Source: Syntrophomonadaceae bacterium (GTDB taxonomy: Bacteria > Bacillota > Dethiobacteria > DTU022). From it: a stretch of DNA of 7,178 nucleotides. The notes beneath the pieces are model-generated. The model saw nothing but the letters and a program-made list of their open reading frames with translations. It was not told the origin of the DNA and did no database searches. Positions within the stretch are counted from its first letter, which is position 1; each line of letters opens with the position of its first letter. Positions 1 through 5,319 of this stretch are shown piece by piece. The translations under genes and the position numbers were made by a program. The stretch covers positions 1-7,178 of the forward strand of contig PWEB01000223.1 of the NCBI GenBank assembly GCA_003553305.1, read 5' to 3'.

Positions 1-1139
1 AGCACCATGATGTTGCTGTGTTGGCAAAACAGGTTATCGAAGACGGAAAGCTTGAGGGTATCGATCCTGCAGCTCCCGGTGAATTAAAAGATCAGCTGGA
101 TGTATCTGTTCTTGTCGAAGCAGACGGTGCAAAAGGACGGCCAATCAAAGGTTATGCTGAACATGAGCCGGTGTTGCCGACCGGATCAGATCTGATTATA
201 CCTGTTATCGGAGCAGATGCGCTTGGCGCTCCCCTGTTGGAAGAGAGGGTTCACCGACTCGACCGATTACTGCCGCTCACCGAAAACAAGGTGGGGGGAA
301 CGATTACAGAACAAATTATCGCTTCGGCTTTTATGTATATGCTAAAACTCGGACAAGCCCAGGCCCCGCAGGCCAGAGTTTATTTCATCCTTAACAAAAA
401 TGATTTACTCGAATCGTCCGGTTCTACTGCCCTTAAAATAGGAAGGCTCCTTTCTAATAAAGATCAATCTGCAGAACAACTTCTGATCGTCGAAGGAAAA
501 GGCTTCAATCCGGTCAGAATTACAATCAACCTGGTTCCCGGAAAGCCTCTCGTTTCAGTTGCCTGCATAATTCTCGCTGCTGGCCAATCAACCCGCATGG
601 GGTGTGACAAACTGTCTCTTAAAACAGGGCATAGCACTATCCTCGGGCAAACTTTGCAACAGGTTATAGCGGCAGGAGTTAAAGACATTATATTAATTAC
701 CAGACCGGGGTTTGATTGTTCAGAACTACCTGGAAAAGAGCAGTGCAGAATAATTGAAAACCCGCTTTACAAAACGGGAATGAGCAGTTCTCTGCAGGCC
801 GGACTGTCTGCCGTTGAAGAAAATACCCAGGGAGCAATATTTGCTTTAGGTGATCAGCCAATGGTCCCGGCAGAAGTTTATAGCCTGCTCTGCCAAACCT
901 ATCAAAACAATTTAAAGCTACTCACAGCTCCGATTTATAAAGGAAAGAGAGGTAATCCAACCCTCCTTGACCGCCGGACCTGGCCCGATTTAATGCAGAT
1001 CTCGGGTGACAAAGGAGGGAGGTCGGTCATTAATAAGCTTACCGAAAACGAGGTTGACTATATCGAAACAGACCTCTCCGCAATACTGACAGATATCGAT
1101 TCTCCGGAAGACTATCGGCATTTTTTAAACGGGCGTTGA
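1..1139 (+). CDS. YqeC-MocA fusion protein, 5'-truncated (selenium-dependent molybdenum hydroxylase maturation)
   Basis: The frame is open to the left edge, so the gene starts outside the window. A GTG at 18 would begin a 373-aa product but is probably internal. Numbered from that GTG, residues 1-175 match the C-terminal part of YqeC: EADGAKG at 34-40, then HEPVLP and GADALG. The N-terminal P-loop expected of YqeC is missing and must lie upstream. Residues 179-373 form a MocA/MobA-like nucleotidyltransferase with LAAGQSTRMG (186-195) and K198 for nucleotide binding, GDQP (278-281, metal/nucleotide site), RGNP (311-314), GDKGGR (330-335) and DIDSPED (359-365). MocA family enzymes transfer CMP to molybdopterin-type cofactor in the cytoplasm; YqeC is a genetically linked accessory factor of selenium-dependent molybdenum hydroxylases with no settled biochemistry. 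The two are commonly separate genes and here share one polypeptide. It converges on the dehydrogenase gene, 20 bp apart. The domain calls are firm; the exact substrate is inferred. Confidence 0.88.
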   Translation, partial: HHDVAVLAKQVIEDGKLEGIDPAAPGELKDQLDVSVLVEADGAKGRPIKGYAEHEPVLPTGSDLIIPVIGADALGAPLLEERVHRLDRLLPLTENKVGGTITEQIIASAFMYMLKLGQAQAPQARVYFILNKNDLLESSGSTALKIGRLLSNKDQSAEQLLIVEGKGFNPVRITINLVPGKPLVSVACIILAAGQSTRMGCDKLSLKTGHSTILGQTLQQVIAAGVKDIILITRPGFDCSELPGKEQCRIIENPLYKTGMSSSLQAGLSAVEENTQGAIFALGDQPMVPAEVYSLLCQTYQNNLKLLTAPIYKGKRGNPTLLDRRTWPDLMQISGDKGGRSVINKLTENEVDYIETDLSAILTDIDSPEDYRHFLNGR

Positions 1140-1159
1140 CCGGGCAGCTGTTCAGTTTT

Positions 1160-2128
1160 TTATTGCCTGCGAAAATCCACTAGTACCTTTAGGACATTTT
1201 TAGATTTGCTTTTATCATAAGCTTCAATGATTTCACTAAAGGGATAAATACCGGTAATCAATGGATAAACATCAACCAGTTTCCTCTCCAGGGCTCTGAG
1301 GGCAGGTGTAAAAGGCCCGCACCTGCTGCCAATCACAGTGATTTCATCAAGGACCAGAGAAGTAAGGTTATATTCCCTTTTTCCAGCAACAGTACTTTTC
1401 AAAACCAGTATACCGCTCGGTTTTACAACCTTCCGGGCCAACTCGAATCCATTCAAACTGCCTGTTGCTTCAACAACCATATCAAATTCTCTATCAAGCT
1501 GAAAATCACTTACCAGAACAGTCTTGATTTTCTGCTTTTCAGCAATGGTCAGCTTTTCGGGATACTTGCCAACAAGAATAAGCTCGGCCTGGCTCATGCT
1601 AAGAACCAGGGCAGCTAATATACCGAGTTTACCGTCACCGAGCACACAGATCCGGTCAGACGGCCTGATCTGCACCTGATCCATTATTTCAAAAGCTGCC
1701 GCCAGGGGTTCAGTAAATACAGCTTCCTCGTCAGTAACCTGTTCGGGAACCTGATGCAGATTAGAAACAGGCAAGGTCAAATATTCTGCAAAACAGCCAT
1801 TCTTGCCATTTATCCCTAAAGTGGTGCGCCCGGAACAGTGATTTTCTAAACCTTTCAGACAGTAATTGCAAGTTTTGCATCCACAATTTATTTCCCCTAC
1901 TATTCTTTGATTCAGGAGGTGTTGATTAGCGCCATTAATTTTTTCAACTACACCGACAAATTCATGGCCGGGAACCCCTTTAAAGCCCATATAACCCTTT
2001 TCAATTTCGAGGTCCGTTTTACAGATCCCAGCCAGGCTCACTCTTACCAGGGCTTCATCTTTTGAAGGAGCCGGTTTAATCAGATCATCTACAAAATAAA
2101 GCTGATCATCAAATATCAGTGCTTTCAC
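1160..2128 (-). CDS. Zinc-dependent medium-chain alcohol dehydrogenase family protein
   Basis: Cytoplasmic NAD(P)-dependent oxidoreductase of the MDR superfamily, 322 aa, slightly shorter than the usual 340-350. I place the start at the GTG at 2128: a GGGAGG ribosome binding site sits 7 nt upstream, whereas the ATG at 2143 lies in front of that site and has none of its own. Counting from the GTG, the GroES-like domain carries likely catalytic zinc ligands C36 and H55-E56 (in PGHEFVG) and E140. Structural zinc ligands C84, C87, C90 and C98 have the classical C-x2-C-x2-C-x7-C spacing. The Rossmann domain begins with GDGKLG (164-169) and continues to a VVEATGS segment typical of threonine/sorbitol-dehydrogenase-like members. 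All metal ligands are present, so it should be active. The substrate cannot be read from the sequence; a polyol, an amino alcohol or a simple alcohol are all possible. It is transcribed alone toward gene 1 from the promoter near 2274-2302. Confidence 0.9.
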   Translation of the reverse strand: MKALIFDDQLYFVDDLIKPAPSKDEALVRVSLAGICKTDLEIEKGYMGFKGVPGHEFVGVVEKINGANQHLLNQRIVGEINCGCKTCNYCLKGLENHCSGRTTLGINGKNGCFAEYLTLPVSNLHQVPEQVTDEEAVFTEPLAAAFEIMDQVQIRPSDRICVLGDGKLGILAALVLSMSQAELILVGKYPEKLTIAEKQKIKTVLVSDFQLDREFDMVVEATGSLNGFELARKVVKPSGILVLKSTVAGKREYNLTSLVLDEITVIGSRCGPFTPALRALERKLVDVYPLITGIYPFSEIIEAYDKSKSKNVLKVLVDFRRQ

Positions 2129-2151
2129 AATATTTCCTCCCATGCTTTTCA

Positions 2152-2200
2152 GCAGGACAAGGTATGAAATAATTCTCTACCGCCAGATTCGTTATCCTGC
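2152..2200 (-). repeat. Inverted repeat in the dehydrogenase leader
   Basis: GCAGGA (2152-2157) and TCCTGC (2195-2200) are perfect complements 37 nt apart, so the minus-strand leader RNA could fold back just before the ribosome binding site. The ribosome binding site itself (about 2135-2140) is not within the pairing. The arms are short, and no functional claim is made. Confidence 0.3.
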
Positions 2201-2215
2201 CAACTTTTCCTTCTA

Positions 2216-2254
2216 TTTTCAATAGACCTAAAGATTTTTCAATAAACCTAAAGA
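2216..2254. repeat. Tandem 19-bp direct repeat in the dehydrogenase leader
   Basis: Two copies at 2216-2234 and 2236-2254 (period 20 bp) differ at one position: TTTTCAATAgACCTAAAGA versus TTTTCAATAaACCTAAAGA. They lie just downstream of the predicted start site of the dehydrogenase gene. Near-two-turn spacing puts both copies on the same face of the helix, as expected for cooperative binding of a regulator. The regulator is unknown. Confidence 0.75.
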
Positions 2255-2273
2255 GTATTATGCTATTAAAAAT

Positions 2274-2302
2274 ATTATACCCTGCAAGCTGTTAATAGTG
2301 AA
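2274..2302 (-). promoter_or_regulatory. Predicted promoter of the dehydrogenase gene
   Basis: Reading the minus strand, TTCACT (2302-2297) and a perfect TATAAT (2279-2274) are separated by 17 bp. Transcription would start near 2267, giving a leader of about 140 nt before the GTG at 2128. The -35 box matches only 4 of 6 bases, which would suit a promoter helped by an activator. Confidence 0.6.
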
Positions 2303-2491
2303 GTTTAAAAAGGGTTTCACCAAATAATAACGAAGTAATTAAATAATAAGGTCACTGCTAAACAAACTGGACGAGTTAAAATGGTTTATTGATCTACCTA
2401 TAATGGAGTTTTGTTTATATGATTTAACGTCTAATTTGCTGTTACAAATCAATGAATGAATATAATTTAGTGTTAATTTTGAAATAATAAA
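2303..2491. other. A/T-rich intergenic DNA with no recognisable gene
   Basis: This stretch between the divergent promoters is very A/T-rich. I see no start codon with a credible ribosome binding site, no conserved protein and no convincing hairpin. It probably serves as upstream regulatory DNA (A-tracts) for the two divergent units. Confidence 0.5.
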
Positions 2492-2512
2492 CAATACTTT
2501 TAAAAAGTATTG
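2492..2512. promoter_or_regulatory. Perfect 21-bp dyad operator candidate over the -35 box of the actin-like gene
   Basis: CAATACTTTT (2492-2501) and AAAAGTATTG (2503-2512) are exact reverse complements around a single A at 2502. The right arm overlaps the first three bases of the TTGACA -35 box at 2510-2515. That position would let a bound dimer block RNA polymerase. The regulator is unknown. Confidence 0.6.
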
Positions 2513-2538
2513 ACAAAAGAATGATGACATTGTATGTT
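2510..2538 (+). promoter_or_regulatory. Predicted sigma-A promoter of the riboswitch/actin-like unit
   Basis: A perfect -35 box TTGACA (2510-2515) is followed after 17 bp by TATGTT (2533-2538; 4 of 6). Initiation would fall near 2545, just before the riboswitch aptamer. Confidence 0.75.
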
Positions 2539-2562
2539 CTATATACAAAGGTTCCAATAATT

Positions 2563-2656
2563 AAACGCCCGATCGAAAGGGCAAACCTGTTGAAAAGCAG
2601 GGACGCAAAGCCAAAGGGTCTAATGCTCAAAATGGACTATGACAGCCTGGCTAATC
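2563..2656 (+). ncRNA. Cyclic-di-GMP-I (GEMM-I) riboswitch aptamer
   Basis: The conserved GEMM-I core is present in order. AGGGCAAACC (2578-2587) is followed by a 6-bp hairpin CCUGUU-GAAA-AGCAGG with a GNRA tetraloop, then GGGACGCAAAGCC (2600-2612), GGGUCUAA (2616-2623) and CUAUGACAGCCUGGC (2637-2651). UCUAA and UAUGA match the two sides of a GAAA-tetraloop receptor. The second hairpin is closed by GCC (2610-2612) with GGC (2649-2651). The base equivalent to G20 of the Vibrio Vc2 aptamer is G (2580), which favours c-di-GMP over cGAMP, and the intercalating A47 equivalent is A2607. After GGC the usual 3' end is degenerate (UAAUC), so the boundary is approximate. The aptamer lies in the leader of the actin-like gene, about 95 nt before its ATG. 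Confidence 0.93.
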
Positions 2657-2692
2657 AAACCGGGCATAATTTGTGGTATTCCACTTTCAAAC

Positions 2693-2725
2693 AAGGTTGC
2701 GTACGGTAGCCTTATAATTTTATTA
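2693..2725 (+). terminator. Candidate expression platform (terminator hairpin) of the c-di-GMP riboswitch
   Basis: AAGGUUGC (2693-2700) can pair with GUAGCCUU (2706-2713), giving 8 pairs with two G-U and a 5-nt loop, followed by a U-rich but interrupted tail. UAGCC (2707-2711) in its right arm is also complementary to GGCUA (2649-2653) at the aptamer's 3' edge, so aptamer and terminator could exclude or favour each other. If aptamer folding occupies GGCUA, the terminator would be freed and c-di-GMP would turn the gene off. The tail is imperfect, so this is tentative. Confidence 0.4.
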
Positions 2726-2751
2726 TTAAAATATCGAAGGAGCTGAGAATT

Positions 2752-3756
2752 ATGTTGGAAGAAGTTTTAGGAGTTGACATTGGTTATGGCTTTGTTAAAG
2801 GATATGACGGTCAAAATGAAATAGTTTTCCCCAGTGTAGTTGGCATCGGACGTGATATTTCCTATCAGACTTTATTAACAAATTACAAATCCCCCCTGGA
2901 CACCCTCTCCATAAATTATAACGGAAAGAATTATTTTATAGGTGATTATGCCATTCGCCAGAGTTCCATACCCAGCCGTTCTTTGGATATTAAAAAACCT
3001 GAGGACTTAAATACACTACTTTTATATCTAACTGCCCTGGGAATTTATAGTACCGAGCAGCAGAAACAGTTTAGTGTTGTAACCGGTTTACCGACAAATT
3101 ATATTTTGAGTTACCAAAATCAACTGGCCGATCTTTTATCAGGTGAACATCACATTACTATTAAATTAAGAGGGAAAAATGAGAATAAGCAGTTTGTTGT
3201 TAATGACATAAGAATTGTTCCTCAGCCTTTTGGGACATTATTTAACCTGGTCTTAGATAATAATGGCCAGGTGGCAGATCATGAGATGTCTAATAAGATC
3301 GTCGGGATTGCCGACATAGGCTTTAAAACTGCTGATTTTGTGGTATCTGATTCTCTCGAATTTGTAGATAGGCTTAGTTCCTCCTCAACTAACGGCATGG
3401 TTAGCGCCTATGAAATAATTGCTGCCATGATTCGGAGCAGATATAAAATTGACAAGAAAGATTACGAGTTGGATCAAATAGTTAAGAACAAGTCAATCAG
3501 AATTGCAGGCGAAGATCATGATATCAGTGATATTATATCTGAAGCTTATTATAACCTGGCCGCTAAGATCAAAACTGAGCTTGATTCATTATGGGACTAC
3601 CGCGAGTTAGATTCAATTATTCTGACCGGCGGAGGCGGCGAAGCTTTGTCTGAATACTTAATTCCTCGATTTAACAATATGATGCTGGTTCAGGATGCCC
3701 AGTTTGCAAATGTTAAAGGTTTCTGGAAACTTGCTAAAAACAAAGATAGCCAATAA
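2752..3756 (+). CDS. ParM/StbA-family actin-like ATPase
   Basis: Cytoplasmic protein of the actin/Hsp70 ATPase fold, 334 aa, within the usual size of ParM/Alp-type bacterial actins. The phosphate-1 loop is DIGYGFVK (9-16), phosphate-2 is DIGFKTAD (188-195), and the adenosine-binding loop is LTGGGGEAL (291-299). The C-terminus has the family-typical QDAQFANVKGFWKLA. No signal peptide or membrane segment is seen. The ATG at 2752 follows GAAGGAG (2736-2742) by 9 nt. Relatives polymerise into ATP-driven filaments; plasmid ParM pushes plasmids apart with a ParR adaptor and parC site. No ParR-like gene or iteron-like centromere is visible in the adjacent 500 bp, so a plasmid-partition role is not supported here. 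The gene is a single-cistron unit with its own promoter, dyad, riboswitch and terminator, which suggests c-di-GMP-linked control of a filament in the lifestyle switch. That role is inference; the fold assignment is firm. Confidence 0.9.
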   Translation: MLEEVLGVDIGYGFVKGYDGQNEIVFPSVVGIGRDISYQTLLTNYKSPLDTLSINYNGKNYFIGDYAIRQSSIPSRSLDIKKPEDLNTLLLYLTALGIYSTEQQKQFSVVTGLPTNYILSYQNQLADLLSGEHHITIKLRGKNENKQFVVNDIRIVPQPFGTLFNLVLDNNGQVADHEMSNKIVGIADIGFKTADFVVSDSLEFVDRLSSSSTNGMVSAYEIIAAMIRSRYKIDKKDYELDQIVKNKSIRIAGEDHDISDIISEAYYNLAAKIKTELDSLWDYRELDSIILTGGGGEALSEYLIPRFNNMMLVQDAQFANVKGFWKLAKNKDSQ

Positions 3757-3812
3757 TTATATTTATTAAAATCGTGTCTGCTCAGCCGTAACTTAAAATC
3801 AAAAAATCCTTG

Positions 3813-3860
3813 CTGCCAATATATTACTTAAATTTTCGCTAAGCTATATTGGCAGTTTTA
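3813..3860 (+). terminator. Intrinsic terminator of the actin-like gene
   Basis: CTGCCAATATA (3813-3823) and TATATTGGCAG (3845-3855) pair perfectly over 11 bp. The 21-nt loop contains a further CTTA/TAAG pairing, and TTTT follows at 3856-3859. An A-run upstream of the stem could give some function on the other strand as well. It lies 57 bp after the actin-like stop codon. Confidence 0.75.
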
Positions 3861-3874
3861 AATTGGTGTGCAAT

Positions 3875-3903
3875 TTGACGCTCCATGTTGAAAGTGTTAT
3901 ACT
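3875..3903 (+). promoter_or_regulatory. Predicted sigma-A promoter of the intergenic RNA
   Basis: TTGACG (3875-3880) and TATACT (3898-3903) are exactly 17 bp apart and each match 5 of 6 consensus bases. Transcription should begin near 3910. An imperfect dyad spans the -10 box: GTTgAAAGT (3887-3895) and ACTTTAAC (3901-3908), separated by GTTAT, so a regulator might act here. Confidence 0.72.
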
Positions 3904-3909
3904 TTAACA

Positions 3910-4106
3910 GTGATTAAATTACAAAATCATAAATGATCGAGTTGTTTGATGGGAATTAATCTACAAATAAAGCTTGTGTCAGGTTGGCGCTGACTAAGCT
4001 AATGGCTTCCCAGGTCAGGGTAAGAGTTGATTCAGTAGGTATATTTTTAAGATAGAATACGCAGAGTTTCCCGGACAAGAAAGCTCTAAACGAACGAGCT
4101 TTTTTT
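3910..4106 (+). ncRNA. Unrecognised structured RNA: leader attenuator/riboswitch candidate or small RNA
   Basis: About 200 nt bounded by a good promoter and a strong terminator, with no credible coding sequence. Hairpin A: AGCUU (3971-3975) with AAGCU (3996-4000), and inside it GUCAG (3978-3982) with CUGAC (3990-3994), loop of 7 nt. Hairpin B: CUUCCC (4006-4011) with GGGuAAG (4018-4024), one bulged U. Both are enclosed by an outer helix GAAUUAAU (3953-3960) with GUUGAUUC (4026-4033), 8 pairs including two G-U, forming a three-way junction. GGGAA (3951-3955) can alternatively pair with UUCCC at 4068-4072. Arms of hairpin A share sequence with the terminator stem (AAGCU/AGCUU), so switching is conceivable. 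I see no features of the S-box, SAH, SAM-II, TPP, purine, T-box or GEMM classes. The downstream genes handle SAH and adenosine, which makes a leader role plausible; a free small RNA is the alternative. Confidence 0.6.
4080..4106 (+). terminator. Intrinsic terminator ending the intergenic RNA
   Basis: AAAGCTC (4080-4086) pairs with GAGCTTT (4096-4102), 7 bp with a 9-nt loop, within a seven-T run at 4100-4106. This is a classical rho-independent terminator. It lies 162 bp before the kinase ATG, so it either ends a separate small RNA or acts as an attenuator for the operon. Confidence 0.85.
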
Positions 4107-4123
4107 ATTCCAGTAAAAAACAG

Positions 4124-4154
4124 TTGATACTAAAAACTTTCCACGCATTATAGA
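4124..4154 (+). promoter_or_regulatory. Weak candidate promoter directly upstream of the kinase-ahcY operon
   Basis: TTGATA (4124-4129) and TATAGA (4149-4154) are 19 bp apart, longer than ideal, and the -10 box matches 4 of 6. If real, the operon is transcribed independently of the upstream RNA; if not, it depends on readthrough of the 4080-4106 terminator. I see no other feature in the rest of 4155-4254. Confidence 0.3.
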
Positions 4155-4267
4155 GACCTGCTTGAGTTTACCCAACCAATACCACGGAATCCTTTAAATC
4201 AAACAGCTTACATGAAAAGGTACCGCCCTGACTGTTCAATAAACTAATAGCGCGAAGGAGATAATTA

Positions 4268-5284
4268 ATGGCAAGTTCTAAGAGCGACAAGTTAGAAGTA
4301 TACGGCATTGGAAATCCACTGATTGATGTGCTGGCCCAGGCAAGCAATGAAGAAATTACGAATCTAAAGTTAGAGAAAGGTACAATGACACTCATTGATA
4401 CTGAACGCGGCAACTTTATTCTAAACCAGATCACCGACCGCGAAAAAAAATATTCCTGCGGAGGTTCAGCTCCTAATACAATGATAACCCTTGCCGCTCT
4501 TGGTATTAGCACTGCCCTGGCCGGTATGGTTGGCAACGATGAATTAGGTGAAATCTACATTAAAAGACTCAAAGATAATGATGTAATATCCGACCTAAAG
4601 GTGGTTAAAGGTGATACCGGAAGTTGTATAGTGCTTGTCACCCCGGATTATGAACGAACCATGAATACCAGGCTTGGAGTTTGTCAGGAATTTGGCCCCG
4701 AACATGTAAACCATGAAAAAATTTCGGAAGCAAATTATCTTTATTTTACAGGCTATATGTGGGACACTGCATCCCAAAAAGAGGCCTTAAATAATGCTAT
4801 TGAAACAGCACGCAAATCCGGAACAAAGGTTGTATTTGACGTTGCTGATCCATTTGCAGTGGAAAGACATCAAAAAGATTTTTTAAACCTGATCGACAAA
4901 AGTGTGGATGTGCTCCTTGCCAATCGTGATGAAGCTCATTTATTGCTTGGTATCGATCATCCTGCCACAGCGGCTAAGGAACTGGCTAAGTATGGCATTA
5001 TTGCCGCAGTCAAAAACAGTGCAGAGGGCTCATGCATTTCTTCCGGGGATGGGCAGTATTGTAACGTTAACGCATACAAAGTAAAAGCAGAAGATAGCAC
5101 AGGGGCAGGCGATAATTATGCAGCCGGTTTCGTATATGCCCTCATAAAGGGCTATTCGCTGGAAGATGCTGGTAAACTTGCTTCCTATCTAGCTGCACAA
5201 ATTGTAAGTCAAACCGGAGCCCAGTTTGATAAACAAAGCATAAGATATATTCGTAAAGCCATTAGTGAAAATTCTTGGCAGTAG
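4268..5284 (+). CDS. PfkB-family carbohydrate/nucleoside kinase, probable adenosine kinase
   Basis: Cytoplasmic ribokinase-fold enzyme of 338 aa, a normal length for the family. The N-terminal signature GGSAPN (65-70), preceded by GIGNPLIDV, and the C-terminal signature DSTGAGDNYAAGF (276-288) with the presumed catalytic base D282 are intact. Adenosine kinase phosphorylates adenosine to AMP using ATP. Substrate choice here rests on context: the next gene, 35 bp downstream, is SAH hydrolase, whose product is adenosine, and removing adenosine drives that reversible reaction forward. The general look of the N-terminal GNPLIDVLA segment also fits adenosine-kinase-like PfkB proteins. The start ATG follows AAGGAG (4255-4260) by 7 nt. 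Ribokinase or another sugar/nucleoside specificity cannot be ruled out from sequence alone. Confidence 0.85.
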   Translation: MASSKSDKLEVYGIGNPLIDVLAQASNEEITNLKLEKGTMTLIDTERGNFILNQITDREKKYSCGGSAPNTMITLAALGISTALAGMVGNDELGEIYIKRLKDNDVISDLKVVKGDTGSCIVLVTPDYERTMNTRLGVCQEFGPEHVNHEKISEANYLYFTGYMWDTASQKEALNNAIETARKSGTKVVFDVADPFAVERHQKDFLNLIDKSVDVLLANRDEAHLLLGIDHPATAAKELAKYGIIAAVKNSAEGSCISSGDGQYCNVNAYKVKAEDSTGAGDNYAAGFVYALIKGYSLEDAGKLASYLAAQIVSQTGAQFDKQSIRYIRKAISENSWQ

Positions 5285-5303
5285 AATAATCAATATATTA
5301 ATC

Positions 5304-5309
5304 AGGAGG
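5304..5309 (+). promoter_or_regulatory. Ribosome binding site of ahcY
   Basis: A full AGGAGG lies 10 nt before the ATG at 5320, in the 35-bp gap after the kinase stop. There is no terminator or promoter in this gap, which supports co-transcription and efficient independent translation of ahcY. Confidence 0.8.
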
Positions 5310-5319
5310 AATAGTTATA

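Noticed and set aside
1137..1161. Intrinsic terminator after the YqeC-MocA gene (T-run at 1156-1161)
   Set aside because: Only a short, bulged TGAC/GTTCA stem precedes the T-run; too weak to call.
2578..2583. cGAMP-type (GEMM-Ib) riboswitch instead of c-di-GMP
   Set aside because: The cGAMP variants carry A at the position equivalent to G20; here it is G (2580).
2339..2630. Two overlapping minus-strand frames of 72 and 62 codons
   Set aside because: A/T-rich chance frames rich in Ile, Phe and Ser, overlapping each other, the actin-gene promoter and the riboswitch, with no ribosome binding site.
2521..2709. 62-codon plus-strand open frame
   Set aside because: It lies over the c-di-GMP riboswitch and its candidate platform, lacks a ribosome binding site and matches no protein family; the RNA explains the conservation.
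4002..4055. 17-residue frame inside the intergenic RNA, possible leader peptide
   Set aside because: No ribosome binding site, no run of regulatory codons, and it crosses hairpin B and the outer helix of the RNA.
3910..4106. Assignment of the intergenic RNA to 6S RNA, S-box, SAH riboswitch or T-box
   Set aside because: The size fits 6S RNA, but the ends do not pair into a long rod, and none of the conserved motifs of the other classes is visible.
4168..4536. 122-codon minus-strand frame opposite the kinase start
   Set aside because: Antisense shadow of the PfkB gene, whose signatures are unambiguous; no family features on the minus strand.
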